DNA from: a virus
Length of the DNA: 51,614 nucleotides
IMG/VR virus record: IMGVR_UViG_3300009079_002130
Coordinates: 1 to 51,614 of that record
Reading direction: 5' to 3' (one strand)
Position 1 is the stretch's first letter. The number at the start of each line of letters is the position of its first letter. The notes beneath the pieces were generated by a model, which did no database searches, was not told the DNA's origin, and saw only the letters and a list, made by a program, of their open reading frames with translations. A program made the translations under genes and the position numbers. Positions 22,626-29,030 of the stretch are shown in pieces.

Positions 22626-24107
22626 ATGAAATTTTTCAAACAAATGATGCTTGTGCCTGTTGCACTGAGTCTTGTTGCTCCTGCTGTGAATGCCGCAGAA
22701 CTCAATACTGAGGATGTCAACAAGTATGCTTCGGCACAACAAGTCACTAGCATTACACAATTTACTGATGTCCAACCTACTGATTGGGCATATCAGGCAC
22801 TTAGCAATCTTGTAGAGCGTTATGGTTGCGTAGCAGGTTATCCTAACGGCACATACAAAGGTGGTCAGGCAATGACCCGTTTTGAGGCAGCAGCACTGCT
22901 GAATGCCTGCCTTGATCGTGTAACTGAAACCACAGATGAACTCAAAAAACTTCTTGCTGAATTTGATACAGAACTAACTGTACTCACTTCTCGTGTAGAT
23001 GGTCTTGAGAACAAAGTTGGACAACTGCAGGCAACTCAGTTTTCAACCACTACCAAACTCAAAGGTGAAGTAAACTTTATTCTTGGCGGTGTTCCTGGTC
23101 TTGAAACTAACAAACGTGTTGATGTAGGTAATACTGCATTCAACTATGATGTTCGTCTGAACTTTGATACCTCTTTCACTGGTAAGGACTTGCTCCGTAC
23201 TCGTCTGCGTTCTGGTAACTTCAGTAGCGATCCTTTTGGTTCCAGTTCTTCACTCTTCAAACTTGATAAGGCAGAATCTTATGCCGACCAAGTTGTGATT
23301 GACCGTCTGTACTATCAGTTCCCAGTTGGTAAGAGTGTAACTCTAACTGCTGGTCCTCTGGTTCGTAACACTGAGATGGCATGGGTTCCTTCTGCTTATA
23401 AGTCGGAAATCCTTGACTTCTTTCAACTTGGTGGTGCCTCTGGTGTCTATAACAAGGCAACTGGTGCTGGTTTTGGTGCTCAATGGAAGCAACAAGTTCC
23501 AAAAGGTCAGGGAGGTTTCCTTGCTGGTCTGAACTATGTCTCTCAAGATGGTGATAACACTGAAACTGGTGTCTTCAATTCAGATAGTGGATTGAACTTT
23601 ATGACACAAGTTGGTTATCGTGCTCCTCAGTGGGGTGCTGCCGTTGCTTACCGTTATGGTACTGAAGGCAGTCGTGTCCGTACCTTCAACGCCCTTGGAG
23701 GCGGGTCTGGTGCCCTTGCCGCAGGTCAGGAAAGCAATAGCGTTGCTGTGAATGCTTACTGGCAACCTTCTCAGAGTGGATTCGTTCCTTCTATCTCAGT
23801 TGGTTATGGATATAATGATGTAGATGGTAAAGGTTCTAAAACTGGTGCCACCGATTCTGATTCCTGGTTCGTTGGACTTCAGTGGTCTGATGTGTTTGCC
23901 AAAGGTAATACTGCTGGTGTTGCTATTGGTCAACCCGGTAATTCTGACTTCGTTGGTGAAGATGCCGCGATGCTTGAAGTCTTCTATAAGTATCAAGTTT
24001 CGGACAACATCAGCATCACTCCTGCTATCTTCTATGTGAGCAATAATGCCCGTTATCAAGGAGAATCTTCTTGGGGTGGTGTGGTTCAGACCAAGTTCAC
24101 ATTCTGA
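22626..24107 (+). CDS. cyanobacterial-type outer-membrane porin with SLH domain
   Basis: 493 residues. A signal peptide (MKFFKQMMLVPVALSLVAPA, then VNAAE) is followed by an S-layer homology domain (DVQPTDWAYQALSNLVERYG to MTRFEAAALLNACLDR, ~45-100) that binds peptidoglycan-linked polymer. A short coiled coil comes next (ELTVLTSRVDGLENKVGQL), then an OprB/SomA-like 16-strand-type beta barrel with a final aromatic residue (GVVQTKFTF). It resembles host porins that take up ions or small solutes. In a phage it is an auxiliary metabolic gene and may alter outer-membrane permeability or receptor exposure during infection. A strong terminator follows. Confidence 0.88.
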   Translation: MKFFKQMMLVPVALSLVAPAVNAAELNTEDVNKYASAQQVTSITQFTDVQPTDWAYQALSNLVERYGCVAGYPNGTYKGGQAMTRFEAAALLNACLDRVTETTDELKKLLAEFDTELTVLTSRVDGLENKVGQLQATQFSTTTKLKGEVNFILGGVPGLETNKRVDVGNTAFNYDVRLNFDTSFTGKDLLRTRLRSGNFSSDPFGSSSSLFKLDKAESYADQVVIDRLYYQFPVGKSVTLTAGPLVRNTEMAWVPSAYKSEILDFFQLGGASGVYNKATGAGFGAQWKQQVPKGQGGFLAGLNYVSQDGDNTETGVFNSDSGLNFMTQVGYRAPQWGAAVAYRYGTEGSRVRTFNALGGGSGALAAGQESNSVAVNAYWQPSQSGFVPSISVGYGYNDVDGKGSKTGATDSDSWFVGLQWSDVFAKGNTAGVAIGQPGNSDFVGEDAAMLEVFYKYQVSDNISITPAIFYVSNNARYQGESSWGGVVQTKFTF

Positions 24108-24130
24108 TAAATCACTTATAACTTGAGTGT

Positions 24131-24157
24131 AAGCACCCATTCTTTGGGTGCTTTTTT
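24131..24157 (+). terminator. intrinsic terminator after porin gene
   Basis: AAGCACCC (24131-24138) pairs with GGGTGCTT (24146-24153), followed by Ts. Confidence 0.92.
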
Positions 24158-24170
24158 ATGTTATGAACTT

Positions 24171-24215
24171 CTTAACCAAATCTTAGTTGATTTTATCTTC
24201 CCTTTACCTTAGAAT
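24171..24215 (+). promoter_or_regulatory. Pho box array and -10 element upstream of pstS
   Basis: Four 8-bp Pho-box-like units at 11-bp period: CTTAACCA (24171), CTTAGTTG (24182), TTATCTTC (24193), TTACCTTA (24204), close to the cyanobacterial CTTAACCT consensus, ending on a TAGAAT -10 element (24210-24215). This arrangement is known for PhoB-controlled host genes and suggests that the host PhoR/PhoB system switches on phage pstS in phosphate-starved cells. Confidence 0.75.
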
Positions 24216-24238
24216 TACTCTGTAGTTATTCACTTTTT

Positions 24239-25204
24239 ATGAAACTCAAAAATATTATTGTTGCCGGTCTTGCTTTTGCTCCTACTGTCGCACTTGCCGG
24301 AGTTGACCGTCTTGCTGTTGCTGGTGCTACTTTCCCAGCAACTATTTACCAACGATGGTTTTCCACTCTTGCCAAATCTGGTGGTCCTAAAGTAAACTAT
24401 CAGGCAGTTGGTTCTGGTGCTGGTCGTAAGGCATTTATTGACCAAACAGTAACCTTCGCAGCAACTGATGACCCCATCTCTGATAAGGACAGAGCAAAGG
24501 TTTCTCGTGGTGTAGTTCAAATTCCGATTGTTGGTGGAACTATTGCTCTTGCCTATAACAATCCTTCTTGTAAACTGAAACTGACTCAGAAACAAGTAGT
24601 ATCAGTCTTTATGGGTTCTATTGATAACTGGAAGGAACTTGGATGCCCTGGTGGTAAGATTTATGTTTCACACCGTTCCGATGGTTCTGGAACCACTGCT
24701 GCCTTTACAGAGTCACTTCAGTCCTTCTCCAAGGAATGGACTCTTGGTGTCGGTAAATCTGTAAATTGGAAAGTTGGTGTTGGTGGTAAAGGTAATGAAG
24801 GTGTTGCTGGTGTTCTCCAAACTACTCCCGGTTCAATTGGTTATCTCAACCAATCCTTTGTGAAAGGTAATCTGAAAGCAGCAGCAGTTCAGAATAAGTC
24901 TGGTGAGTTTGTTCTCCCCAGTTATGTTTCTGGTTCCAAGGCACTGAATGGTATTCAGTTAGATAAAAATCTTGCTGGACAAAATCCCAATCCTTCTGCC
25001 AGCGGTGCTTATCCTATTGCCACTTTGACTTATGTTCTTGCCTATAAGACTGGTAATGGTCCTAAAGCAGCATCTATCAGAGAAGCAATTAATTATATGT
25101 TGAGTGATAAGGCACAGGCACTTGCTGATGACCTTGGATATGTTCCTCTCAAGGACGCAATCCAATCACGAGCACAATCTGCCGTGAAACTTATTGGTGA
25201 ATGA
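24239..25204 (+). CDS. pstS: periplasmic phosphate-binding protein
   Basis: 321 residues. Signal peptide MKLKNIIVAGLAFAPTVALAG, with the mature protein starting near GVDRLAV. PstS motifs: AGATFPATIYQRWF, NYQAVGSGAGRKAF, AATDDPISD, and SHRSDGSGTTAAFTES, which contains the Ser/Asp/Arg residues that bind phosphate. It would feed phosphate to the host PstABC transporter. Host-derived auxiliary gene, preceded by Pho boxes and followed by a terminator. Length is typical of cyanobacterial/cyanophage PstS. Confidence 0.95.
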   Translation: MKLKNIIVAGLAFAPTVALAGVDRLAVAGATFPATIYQRWFSTLAKSGGPKVNYQAVGSGAGRKAFIDQTVTFAATDDPISDKDRAKVSRGVVQIPIVGGTIALAYNNPSCKLKLTQKQVVSVFMGSIDNWKELGCPGGKIYVSHRSDGSGTTAAFTESLQSFSKEWTLGVGKSVNWKVGVGGKGNEGVAGVLQTTPGSIGYLNQSFVKGNLKAAAVQNKSGEFVLPSYVSGSKALNGIQLDKNLAGQNPNPSASGAYPIATLTYVLAYKTGNGPKAASIREAINYMLSDKAQALADDLGYVPLKDAIQSRAQSAVKLIGE

Positions 25205-25208
25205 TATT

Positions 25209-25237
25209 GAAGGGAGTTGACAACGACTCCCTTCTTT
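25209..25237 (+). terminator. terminator after pstS, overlapping a promoter
   Basis: GAAGGGAGT (25209-25217) pairs with ACTCCCTTC (25226-25234), then TTT. The loop contains most of the -35 box TTGACA of the next promoter. Confidence 0.85.
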
Positions 25238-25245
25238 AGTATAAT
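25217..25245 (+). promoter_or_regulatory. sigma70-type early promoter nested in terminator
   Basis: TTGACA (25217-25222) lies in the terminator stem-loop; 17-bp spacer; TATAAT (25240-25245). Drives the small gene at 25267. Confidence 0.85.
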
Positions 25246-25266
25246 CAAAATAGCATTCGGAGGATT

Positions 25267-25461
25267 ATGTCTCTTATTTCCCAGCGTGATAGAAAACTTG
25301 CTATCGAAGCATTAGAACACTATAAAACTACAATTCCATTAATCATTAACTTTGGAGAACTTCCTTCTGATATCGCCATTAAACAAGATGAACAAAAGAT
25401 GATGGAAGTAAATGCTCTTATAAATTGGATTAAGTTAGAACACTATAAGAATGAAAATTAA
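25267..25461 (+). CDS. small early protein, unknown function
   Basis: 64 residues with a strong GGAGG ribosome site 7 bp before the ATG and a consensus early promoter. Helical, mixed charge (RDRKLAIEALEHYKTTIP, EQKMMEVNALINWIKLEH). Overlaps the next start by 11 bases. Probably an early host-takeover gene of unknown role. Confidence 0.65.
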   Translation: MSLISQRDRKLAIEALEHYKTTIPLIINFGELPSDIAIKQDEQKMMEVNALINWIKLEHYKNEN

Positions 25462-25615
25462 TCTGTGGTTCTGCTCCGAAATGAATCAGTGGAGGTGGAC
25501 TCTCTGTGATAGTTCTCGTCCAATTCGTAAACAAGAATCTGGTCAAAGAGAAAATCTCCGTGATGCTATGAATGATATAGCAACTACGGTAGAATATATG
25601 ATGAATCAGTCTTGA
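25451..25615 (+). CDS. 54-residue conserved-looking cyanophage protein, unknown function
   Basis: The ATG at 25451 overlaps the end of the previous gene by 11 bases; stop at 25615, six bases before tRNA-Val. The product begins MKINLWFCSEMNQWRWTLCD and continues RQKESGQRENLRDAM-like (actual KQESGQRENLRDAMND). The Trp/Cys-rich N-terminus and helical C-terminus resemble a small protein family that recurs in cyanomyoviruses. Function unknown. Confidence 0.6.
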   Translation: MKINLWFCSEMNQWRWTLCDSSRPIRKQESGQRENLRDAMNDIATTVEYMMNQS

Positions 25616-25621
25616 CTTTAC

Positions 25622-25693
25622 GGGCGATTAGCGTAGAGGTAGCGCGGATCCTTTACACGGATTAGGTCACTGGTTCGATCCCAGTATCGCCCA
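25622..25693 (+). tRNA. tRNA-Val (UAC)
   Basis: Acceptor GGGCGAT/ATCGCCC with discriminator A, anticodon arm GATCC-TTTACAC-GGATT with anticodon TAC, T arm CTGG-TTCGATC-CCAG. Confidence 0.93.
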
Positions 25694-25694
25694 T

Positions 25695-25702
25695 TATAAA
25701 TA
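25695..25702 (+). promoter_or_regulatory. T4-like late promoter, extended form
   Basis: TATAAATACCTAAAAAGTAT, two bases after the tRNA-Val end and matching the extended promoters at 13435 and 19677; 19 bp before the ATG at 25722. Confidence 0.88.
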
Positions 25703-25721
25703 CCTAAAAAGTATTGGTGTA

Positions 25722-26156
25722 ATGGAAAAACTTTATAAATTATTAAGTGATACTCAGGCATCACTTTTTTTGCTATTCCAAAAAACTTGGGTATATCACT
25801 GGCATATTGTAGGACCTGACTTTAAACAGATTCACGATTTGTTTGGGGACCAATACGCAGAAATTCAAGAAGAAGTTGATCGTATCTCAGAACATATGAG
25901 ATTTTTGACTATTAAACCTATCAGCTCTTTATCTAGAGTTCTGGAAGTATCTGGTGTTGAGGAAGCAAAAACTAATATTTCTGAAATGGAAATGATTAAA
26001 GATTTACTTGAGGGACACAAAAAGATTATAGATATGTTAGGTGAAGTTGCTGAAGAAGCAGAAGCACAAAAGTCAAGAGGAACTGTCAATCTTGTTGATG
26101 ATTTAAACGAAGCACACGGCAAGTTCGTTTGGATGCTTCGTTCATTTACTGAATAA
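25722..26156 (+). CDS. Dps/ferritin-like protein
   Basis: 144 residues, four-helix bundle of the Dps family. Ferroxidase ligands are spaced exactly as in Dps: His26 (VYHWHIVG), His38 (FKQIHDLFGD, +12), Asp53 (EEVDRISEHM, +15), Glu57 (+4). The later helices (NISEMEMIKDLLEGHKKI, NEAHGKFVWMLRSF) complete the bundle. It is slightly shorter than typical bacterial Dps and lacks a basic N-terminal DNA-binding tail. It would oxidise iron with peroxide, protecting DNA, and late expression suggests it may be packaged or act late in infection. Confidence 0.85.
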   Translation: MEKLYKLLSDTQASLFLLFQKTWVYHWHIVGPDFKQIHDLFGDQYAEIQEEVDRISEHMRFLTIKPISSLSRVLEVSGVEEAKTNISEMEMIKDLLEGHKKIIDMLGEVAEEAEAQKSRGTVNLVDDLNEAHGKFVWMLRSFTE

Positions 26157-26168
26157 TTAATTATAAAG

Positions 26169-26429
26169 ATGGAAAACTTAAAAATTAGATGTAAGTCTTG
26201 CGGAAGTGAGATAGAAGGAAAGTCTGGAAAAACAGTTGCGTGTGGATGCCCTAATATGGCAACCATTCGCAATAATGAAAATGTTGCTGCACTTGACTTA
26301 TCAAAGGTTGTTATGATAAACTATATGAGTACCAAAGAAAAGTCTACTGTTCTTACGAATGAAGACCTTGCCTTCCAAGAAGCAAGGCGTCAGCGTAAAG
26401 TAAGACGACTTGATTTTGATGTCCGTTGA
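26169..26429 (+). CDS. zinc-ribbon small protein
   Basis: 86 residues. The N-terminus CKSCGSEIEGKSGKTVACGC has three to four cysteines in a ribbon-like arrangement (CxxC...CxC). The middle is mixed, and the C-terminus is basic (FQEARRQRKVRRLDFDVR). It may bind nucleic acid or protein. Follows the Dps gene by 12 bases in the same transcript. Confidence 0.65.
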   Translation: MENLKIRCKSCGSEIEGKSGKTVACGCPNMATIRNNENVAALDLSKVVMINYMSTKEKSTVLTNEDLAFQEARRQRKVRRLDFDVR

Positions 26430-26440
26430 TAGTTTTTATT

Positions 26441-26522
26441 GGAAGATAGCACCGATGGTTGGTAAATCGCCTTGAAAGCGATGCCAGGTTCACGCCTGAT
26501 AGTTCGATTCTATTATTTTCCT
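26441..26522 (+). tRNA. tRNA-Ser (UGA)
   Basis: Acceptor GGAAGAT/ATTTTCC (one G-U), anticodon arm ATCGC-CTTGAAA-GCGAT giving TGA, long variable arm (GCCAGGTTCACGCCTGA region) and T loop TTCGATT: a class II tRNA. The discriminator is T rather than the usual G. Confidence 0.88.
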
Positions 26523-26547
26523 TTTAATTGAAGACTATATAAAATAA

Positions 26548-26619
26548 CGGGGTGTAAGTCAGAGGTAGACGGTTTGCTTTGGGAGCAAAAAGACACTGGT
26601 TCGATCCCAGTCACCCCGA
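26548..26619 (+). tRNA. tRNA-Pro (UGG)
   Basis: Acceptor CGGGGTG/CACCCCG with discriminator A, anticodon arm TTTGC-TTTGGGA-GCAAA giving TGG, T arm CTGG-TTCGATC-CCAG. Confidence 0.92.
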
Positions 26620-26620
26620 T

Positions 26621-26640
26621 TGCCAGTTTCATGACTGGCA
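26621..26640 (+). terminator. hairpin after tRNA-Pro (termination/processing or operator)
   Basis: TGCCAGT (26621-26627) pairs with ACTGGCA (26634-26640). No T-tract; it ends four bases before the next -35 box. Confidence 0.5.
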
Positions 26641-26643
26641 CAC

Positions 26644-26672
26644 TTGACATAAAACTCAAATCACTCTATAAT
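26644..26672 (+). promoter_or_regulatory. sigma70-type early promoter
   Basis: TTGACA (26644-26649), 17-bp spacer, TATAAT (26667-26672): perfect consensus. The upstream ACTGGCACACTTGACA is shared with the promoter at 18742. Confidence 0.88.
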
Positions 26673-26695
26673 AACAAGGTAAACAAATCAAAGCG

Positions 26696-26914
26696 ATGTC
26701 TCTGACTATCAAATTCAAGAAAGATATTAGTACTCTTCGTGCCGCAGCGAATGGTGATTTTTATCTTGATGTAAAGAATCCGAAACTTTACAAGAAAGTC
26801 CGTAAGTTCTATCAAAATGAAGGAGTTATTTTTTCTGACGACCCTCTCGATAATTATGATATTCTAATCGATTATATTGTCCAAGACCTTGAGACCGTTG
26901 AAGTAACAAAATGA
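26696..26914 (+). CDS. small early protein, unknown function
   Basis: 72 residues: MSLTIKFKKDISTLRAAANG then DFYLDVKNPKLYKKVRKFY, acidic C-terminus (DYIVQDLETVEVTK). Consensus promoter directly upstream; ATGA overlap with the next small gene. The first of three coupled early genes (26696-27302). Function unknown. Confidence 0.65.
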   Translation: MSLTIKFKKDISTLRAAANGDFYLDVKNPKLYKKVRKFYQNEGVIFSDDPLDNYDILIDYIVQDLETVEVTK

Positions 26915-27042
26915 AAAATCTAATCGAAGTTAAGTACCAATACGCAAAATTTCCAAATGCTCTTTTGCGTAAGTTTTTTAAGACACAAGAACAAATTGAT
27001 ATTTTTAAGCAACAACACTCAGATTATATTTACATCAACTAA
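26911..27042 (+). CDS. 43-residue early protein, unknown function
   Basis: ATG 26911 overlaps the upstream stop (ATGA) and the TAA at 27040-27042 overlaps the next ATG (TAATG). The product begins MKNLIEVKYQYAKFPNALLR, basic and aromatic. The two overlaps strongly support it as a real coupled gene. No family recognised. Confidence 0.62.
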   Translation: MKNLIEVKYQYAKFPNALLRKFFKTQEQIDIFKQQHSDYIYIN

Positions 27043-27302
27043 TGATTCAATCTAAAGTTATTCTTGAAAAGGAAGAATATCGGTTTGTTGAAAGGGGTAT
27101 TATTGAACTCAACGGCAAACCCGATTATCGCCTTCAGAAAAAAGACTATTATACAAAACGATGGAATGATATCTATCTGTTTGATAATCAAATGCAATGT
27201 TTGACTGCTATGGAAGACCATCAATATGCCCGTTGGTTGGATCCTGATAGAGTTCCTTGTTATGTAAAAGATTATGATGATGAAGACACGGAGAGTCTCT
27301 AA
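27042..27302 (+). CDS. small early protein, unknown function
   Basis: 86 residues, beta-rich N-terminus (KVILEKEEYRFVERGIIELN) and an acidic C-terminus (VKDYDDEDTESL). Last gene of the early trio; its 3' end is duplicated as a 26-bp direct repeat downstream. Function unknown. Confidence 0.62.
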   Translation: MIQSKVILEKEEYRFVERGIIELNGKPDYRLQKKDYYTKRWNDIYLFDNQMQCLTAMEDHQYARWLDPDRVPCYVKDYDDEDTESL

Positions 27303-27360
27303 AAGTACTGGTCGGTGATGAACCCCCCTTTAGTCACGGAGAGACTCTAAAAGCACTGGT
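27287..27360 (+). repeat. 26-bp imperfect direct repeat (48-bp period) at the gene-cluster boundary
   Basis: 27287-27312 and 27335-27360 match at 24 of 26 bases (begins CACGGAGAG, ends ACTGGT). The first copy contains the end of the gene at 27042. It lies at the junction between the tRNA/early region and the AT-rich glycosyltransferase block. Confidence 0.7.
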
Positions 27361-27483
27361 GGATCCAAAATGACCCCTCAATAGGTTTCCAATTTCCTTA
27401 AAAAATTGGTGGTGCGGATGGAGAATACTCCCGCCTGGTTTCTTATTTCCAGTCAAAGAATAAGTGGCGAGCCTAAAGACCCC
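27361..27483 (+). other. non-coding, hairpin-containing junction sequence
   Basis: No supported gene. Short inverted repeats are visible (GGAGAATACTCC; CTTATT/AATAAG), as in the tRNA-cluster spacers, but no complete cloverleaf could be drawn. It may be a decayed tRNA or an insertion scar. Confidence 0.35.
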
Positions 27484-27513
27484 AAAGAGGAGTTGCATAA
27501 ACTCCTCTTTTTT
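27484..27513 (+). terminator. strong terminator overlapping a promoter
   Basis: AAAGAGGAGT (27484-27493) pairs perfectly with ACTCCTCTTT (27501-27510), then TTT. The loop TGCATAA carries the -35 box of the next promoter. Confidence 0.9.
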
Positions 27514-27521
27514 GCTATAAT
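27493..27521 (+). promoter_or_regulatory. sigma70-type promoter nested in terminator, driving the glycosyltransferase block
   Basis: TTGCAT (27493-27498), 17-bp spacer containing the terminator's 3' arm and T-tract, TATAAT (27516-27521). The start codon follows at 27544. Confidence 0.78.
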
Positions 27522-27543
27522 TACTCTATTATATAAAAAATAT

Positions 27544-28341
27544 ATGCTTGCTAATGATGATTTGGGGAATCTGGGTAGACTTGGAAACCAGATGTTTCAA
27601 TATACTTCTCTTCGTGGTCTTGCTGCAAAGCACGGATATGAGTATTGTCTTCCTCCAAGAGAAGTAGTAGCAACACGGGATCCTAATGTCTTTAATTCAG
27701 ATATCACTATGTTTGAGTGTTTTAAGATTCCAGAAGCACCAAAATATGTAACAAACTTCCCGAAAATAACAGAATCATGTTTTGAATTGGATCAAAACTT
27801 ATGGAATAATTGTCCTGATAATATCAGTCTTTATGGATATTTTCAGACTGAAAAATACTTCAAACACATTGAAGAAGATATTCGCACCGCATTTACTTTT
27901 GTTGATGAAATAAAAGAACCAACACAAGAATCCTTCAAATCAAATTTTGGTGATACTGAAGTAGTGTCTCTCCATGTGCGTAGGGGAGATTATTTAAAAT
28001 ATTCTCATCATCCGGTCCAGTCTTTAGAATATTATTCTCAAGGACTCTCTCATATGCCAGAAGATATCCCAATAATGATTTTCTCTGATGAAATTGAATG
28101 GTGTAAAGAACAAGAATTGTTTCAAGAAGATCGTTTTATTTTCTCAGAAGGGAATAGTACTGGAGTAGATCTTTGCTTGATGTCTCTATGTTCTTATGCT
28201 ATAATTGTAAATAGTTCTTTTAGTTGGTGGGGTTCGTGGTTAGCAAACAGTAAAAAAACTGTAGCACCTAAAAATTGGTTTGGGATGCCGTTATCACATG
28301 ACACTAAGGATCTGTATCGCCAAGGATGGATTGTAATTTGA
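27544..28341 (+). CDS. GT11-like alpha-1,2-fucosyltransferase
   Basis: 265 residues from ATG 27544, placed 22 bp after the -10 box; an upstream in-frame extension would read through the terminator. GT11 motifs: LGRLGNQMFQYTSLRGLAAK at the N-terminus, VSLHVRRGDYL (donor GDP-sugar binding, HxRRGD), and SLCSYAIIVNSSFSWWGSWL near the C-terminus. It would add fucose or a related deoxyhexose to a glycan. First gene of the glycan block; its codon use is closer to the phage core than to its very AT-rich neighbours. Confidence 0.88.
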   Translation: MLANDDLGNLGRLGNQMFQYTSLRGLAAKHGYEYCLPPREVVATRDPNVFNSDITMFECFKIPEAPKYVTNFPKITESCFELDQNLWNNCPDNISLYGYFQTEKYFKHIEEDIRTAFTFVDEIKEPTQESFKSNFGDTEVVSLHVRRGDYLKYSHHPVQSLEYYSQGLSHMPEDIPIMIFSDEIEWCKEQELFQEDRFIFSEGNSTGVDLCLMSLCSYAIIVNSSFSWWGSWLANSKKTVAPKNWFGMPLSHDTKDLYRQGWIVI

Positions 28342-28367
28342 AAAATAAGTATTGAAAAAATTTCACT

Positions 28368-29030
28368 ATGAAAGTCAACATTCCAAGCGTAATATATTTT
28401 CACATAGCTACCATTGGAAAATATCAAGAAATTTTTGATGAAATTTATTCACAAATACTAGAATCTAATCTAATTAATGAAGTTAAATTGATAAATCTTT
28501 GCATTGTTGGTGATGGTGAATTGATCTTTCCCTCACATAAAAAAATTAAAATTTATAAAGATCCTTATATTGAGTCTGGAGAATTTTTTACTTTAAATTT
28601 AATCAAAACATTTTCAGATTCGGTGAATGAAAAGTATGGAATTTTATACCTCCACACAAAAGGAGTAACGACTCCAGATAATTTGTGTATTGATGATTGG
28701 CGTCAGTATATGACTTATTTCAACGTCAATCAATATCAGAAGTGTTTTGATATGTTGGATGAGTATGATTCTTGTGGTGTTGATTTGGTAAGTGAACCAG
28801 CGACTCATTATTCTGGAAATTTTTGGTGGGCAAATTCTTCATATATTAAACAACTTCCAACTATAGATGAAATTAAGTTTCCAAAGATTCCTCCCATACT
28901 ATCCATAAGGCACAACTGCGAATTTTGGATTGGTATGGGCAATGGTAAATTAAAAAGTCTTTGGAACTCATATATAAATGTATATGAAAGACATCTTCAT
29001 AGATACGATACAATGGAGTATAAAAAATGA
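28368..29030 (+). CDS. glycosyltransferase-like protein
   Basis: 220 residues. GILYLHTKGVTTPDN and DDWRQYMTYFNV, then HYSGNFWWANSSYIKQLP resemble bacterial/viral transferases that act on cell-surface sugars; the 'YLHTKG' motif is typical of this group. No clear DxD is visible. Very AT-rich codons. ATGA-type overlap (29027-29030) with the following methyltransferase suggests coupling and a shared pathway. Confidence 0.68.
   Translation: MKVNIPSVIYFHIATIGKYQEIFDEIYSQILESNLINEVKLINLCIVGDGELIFPSHKKIKIYKDPYIESGEFFTLNLIKTFSDSVNEKYGILYLHTKGVTTPDNLCIDDWRQYMTYFNVNQYQKCFDMLDEYDSCGVDLVSEPATHYSGNFWWANSSYIKQLPTIDEIKFPKIPPILSIRHNCEFWIGMGNGKLKSLWNSYINVYERHLHRYDTMEYKK

Noticed and set aside
27406-27543. 46-residue N-terminal extension of the GT11 transferase
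   Set aside because: It reads through a strong terminator and the -10 box; the GT11 fold begins properly at ATG 27544.
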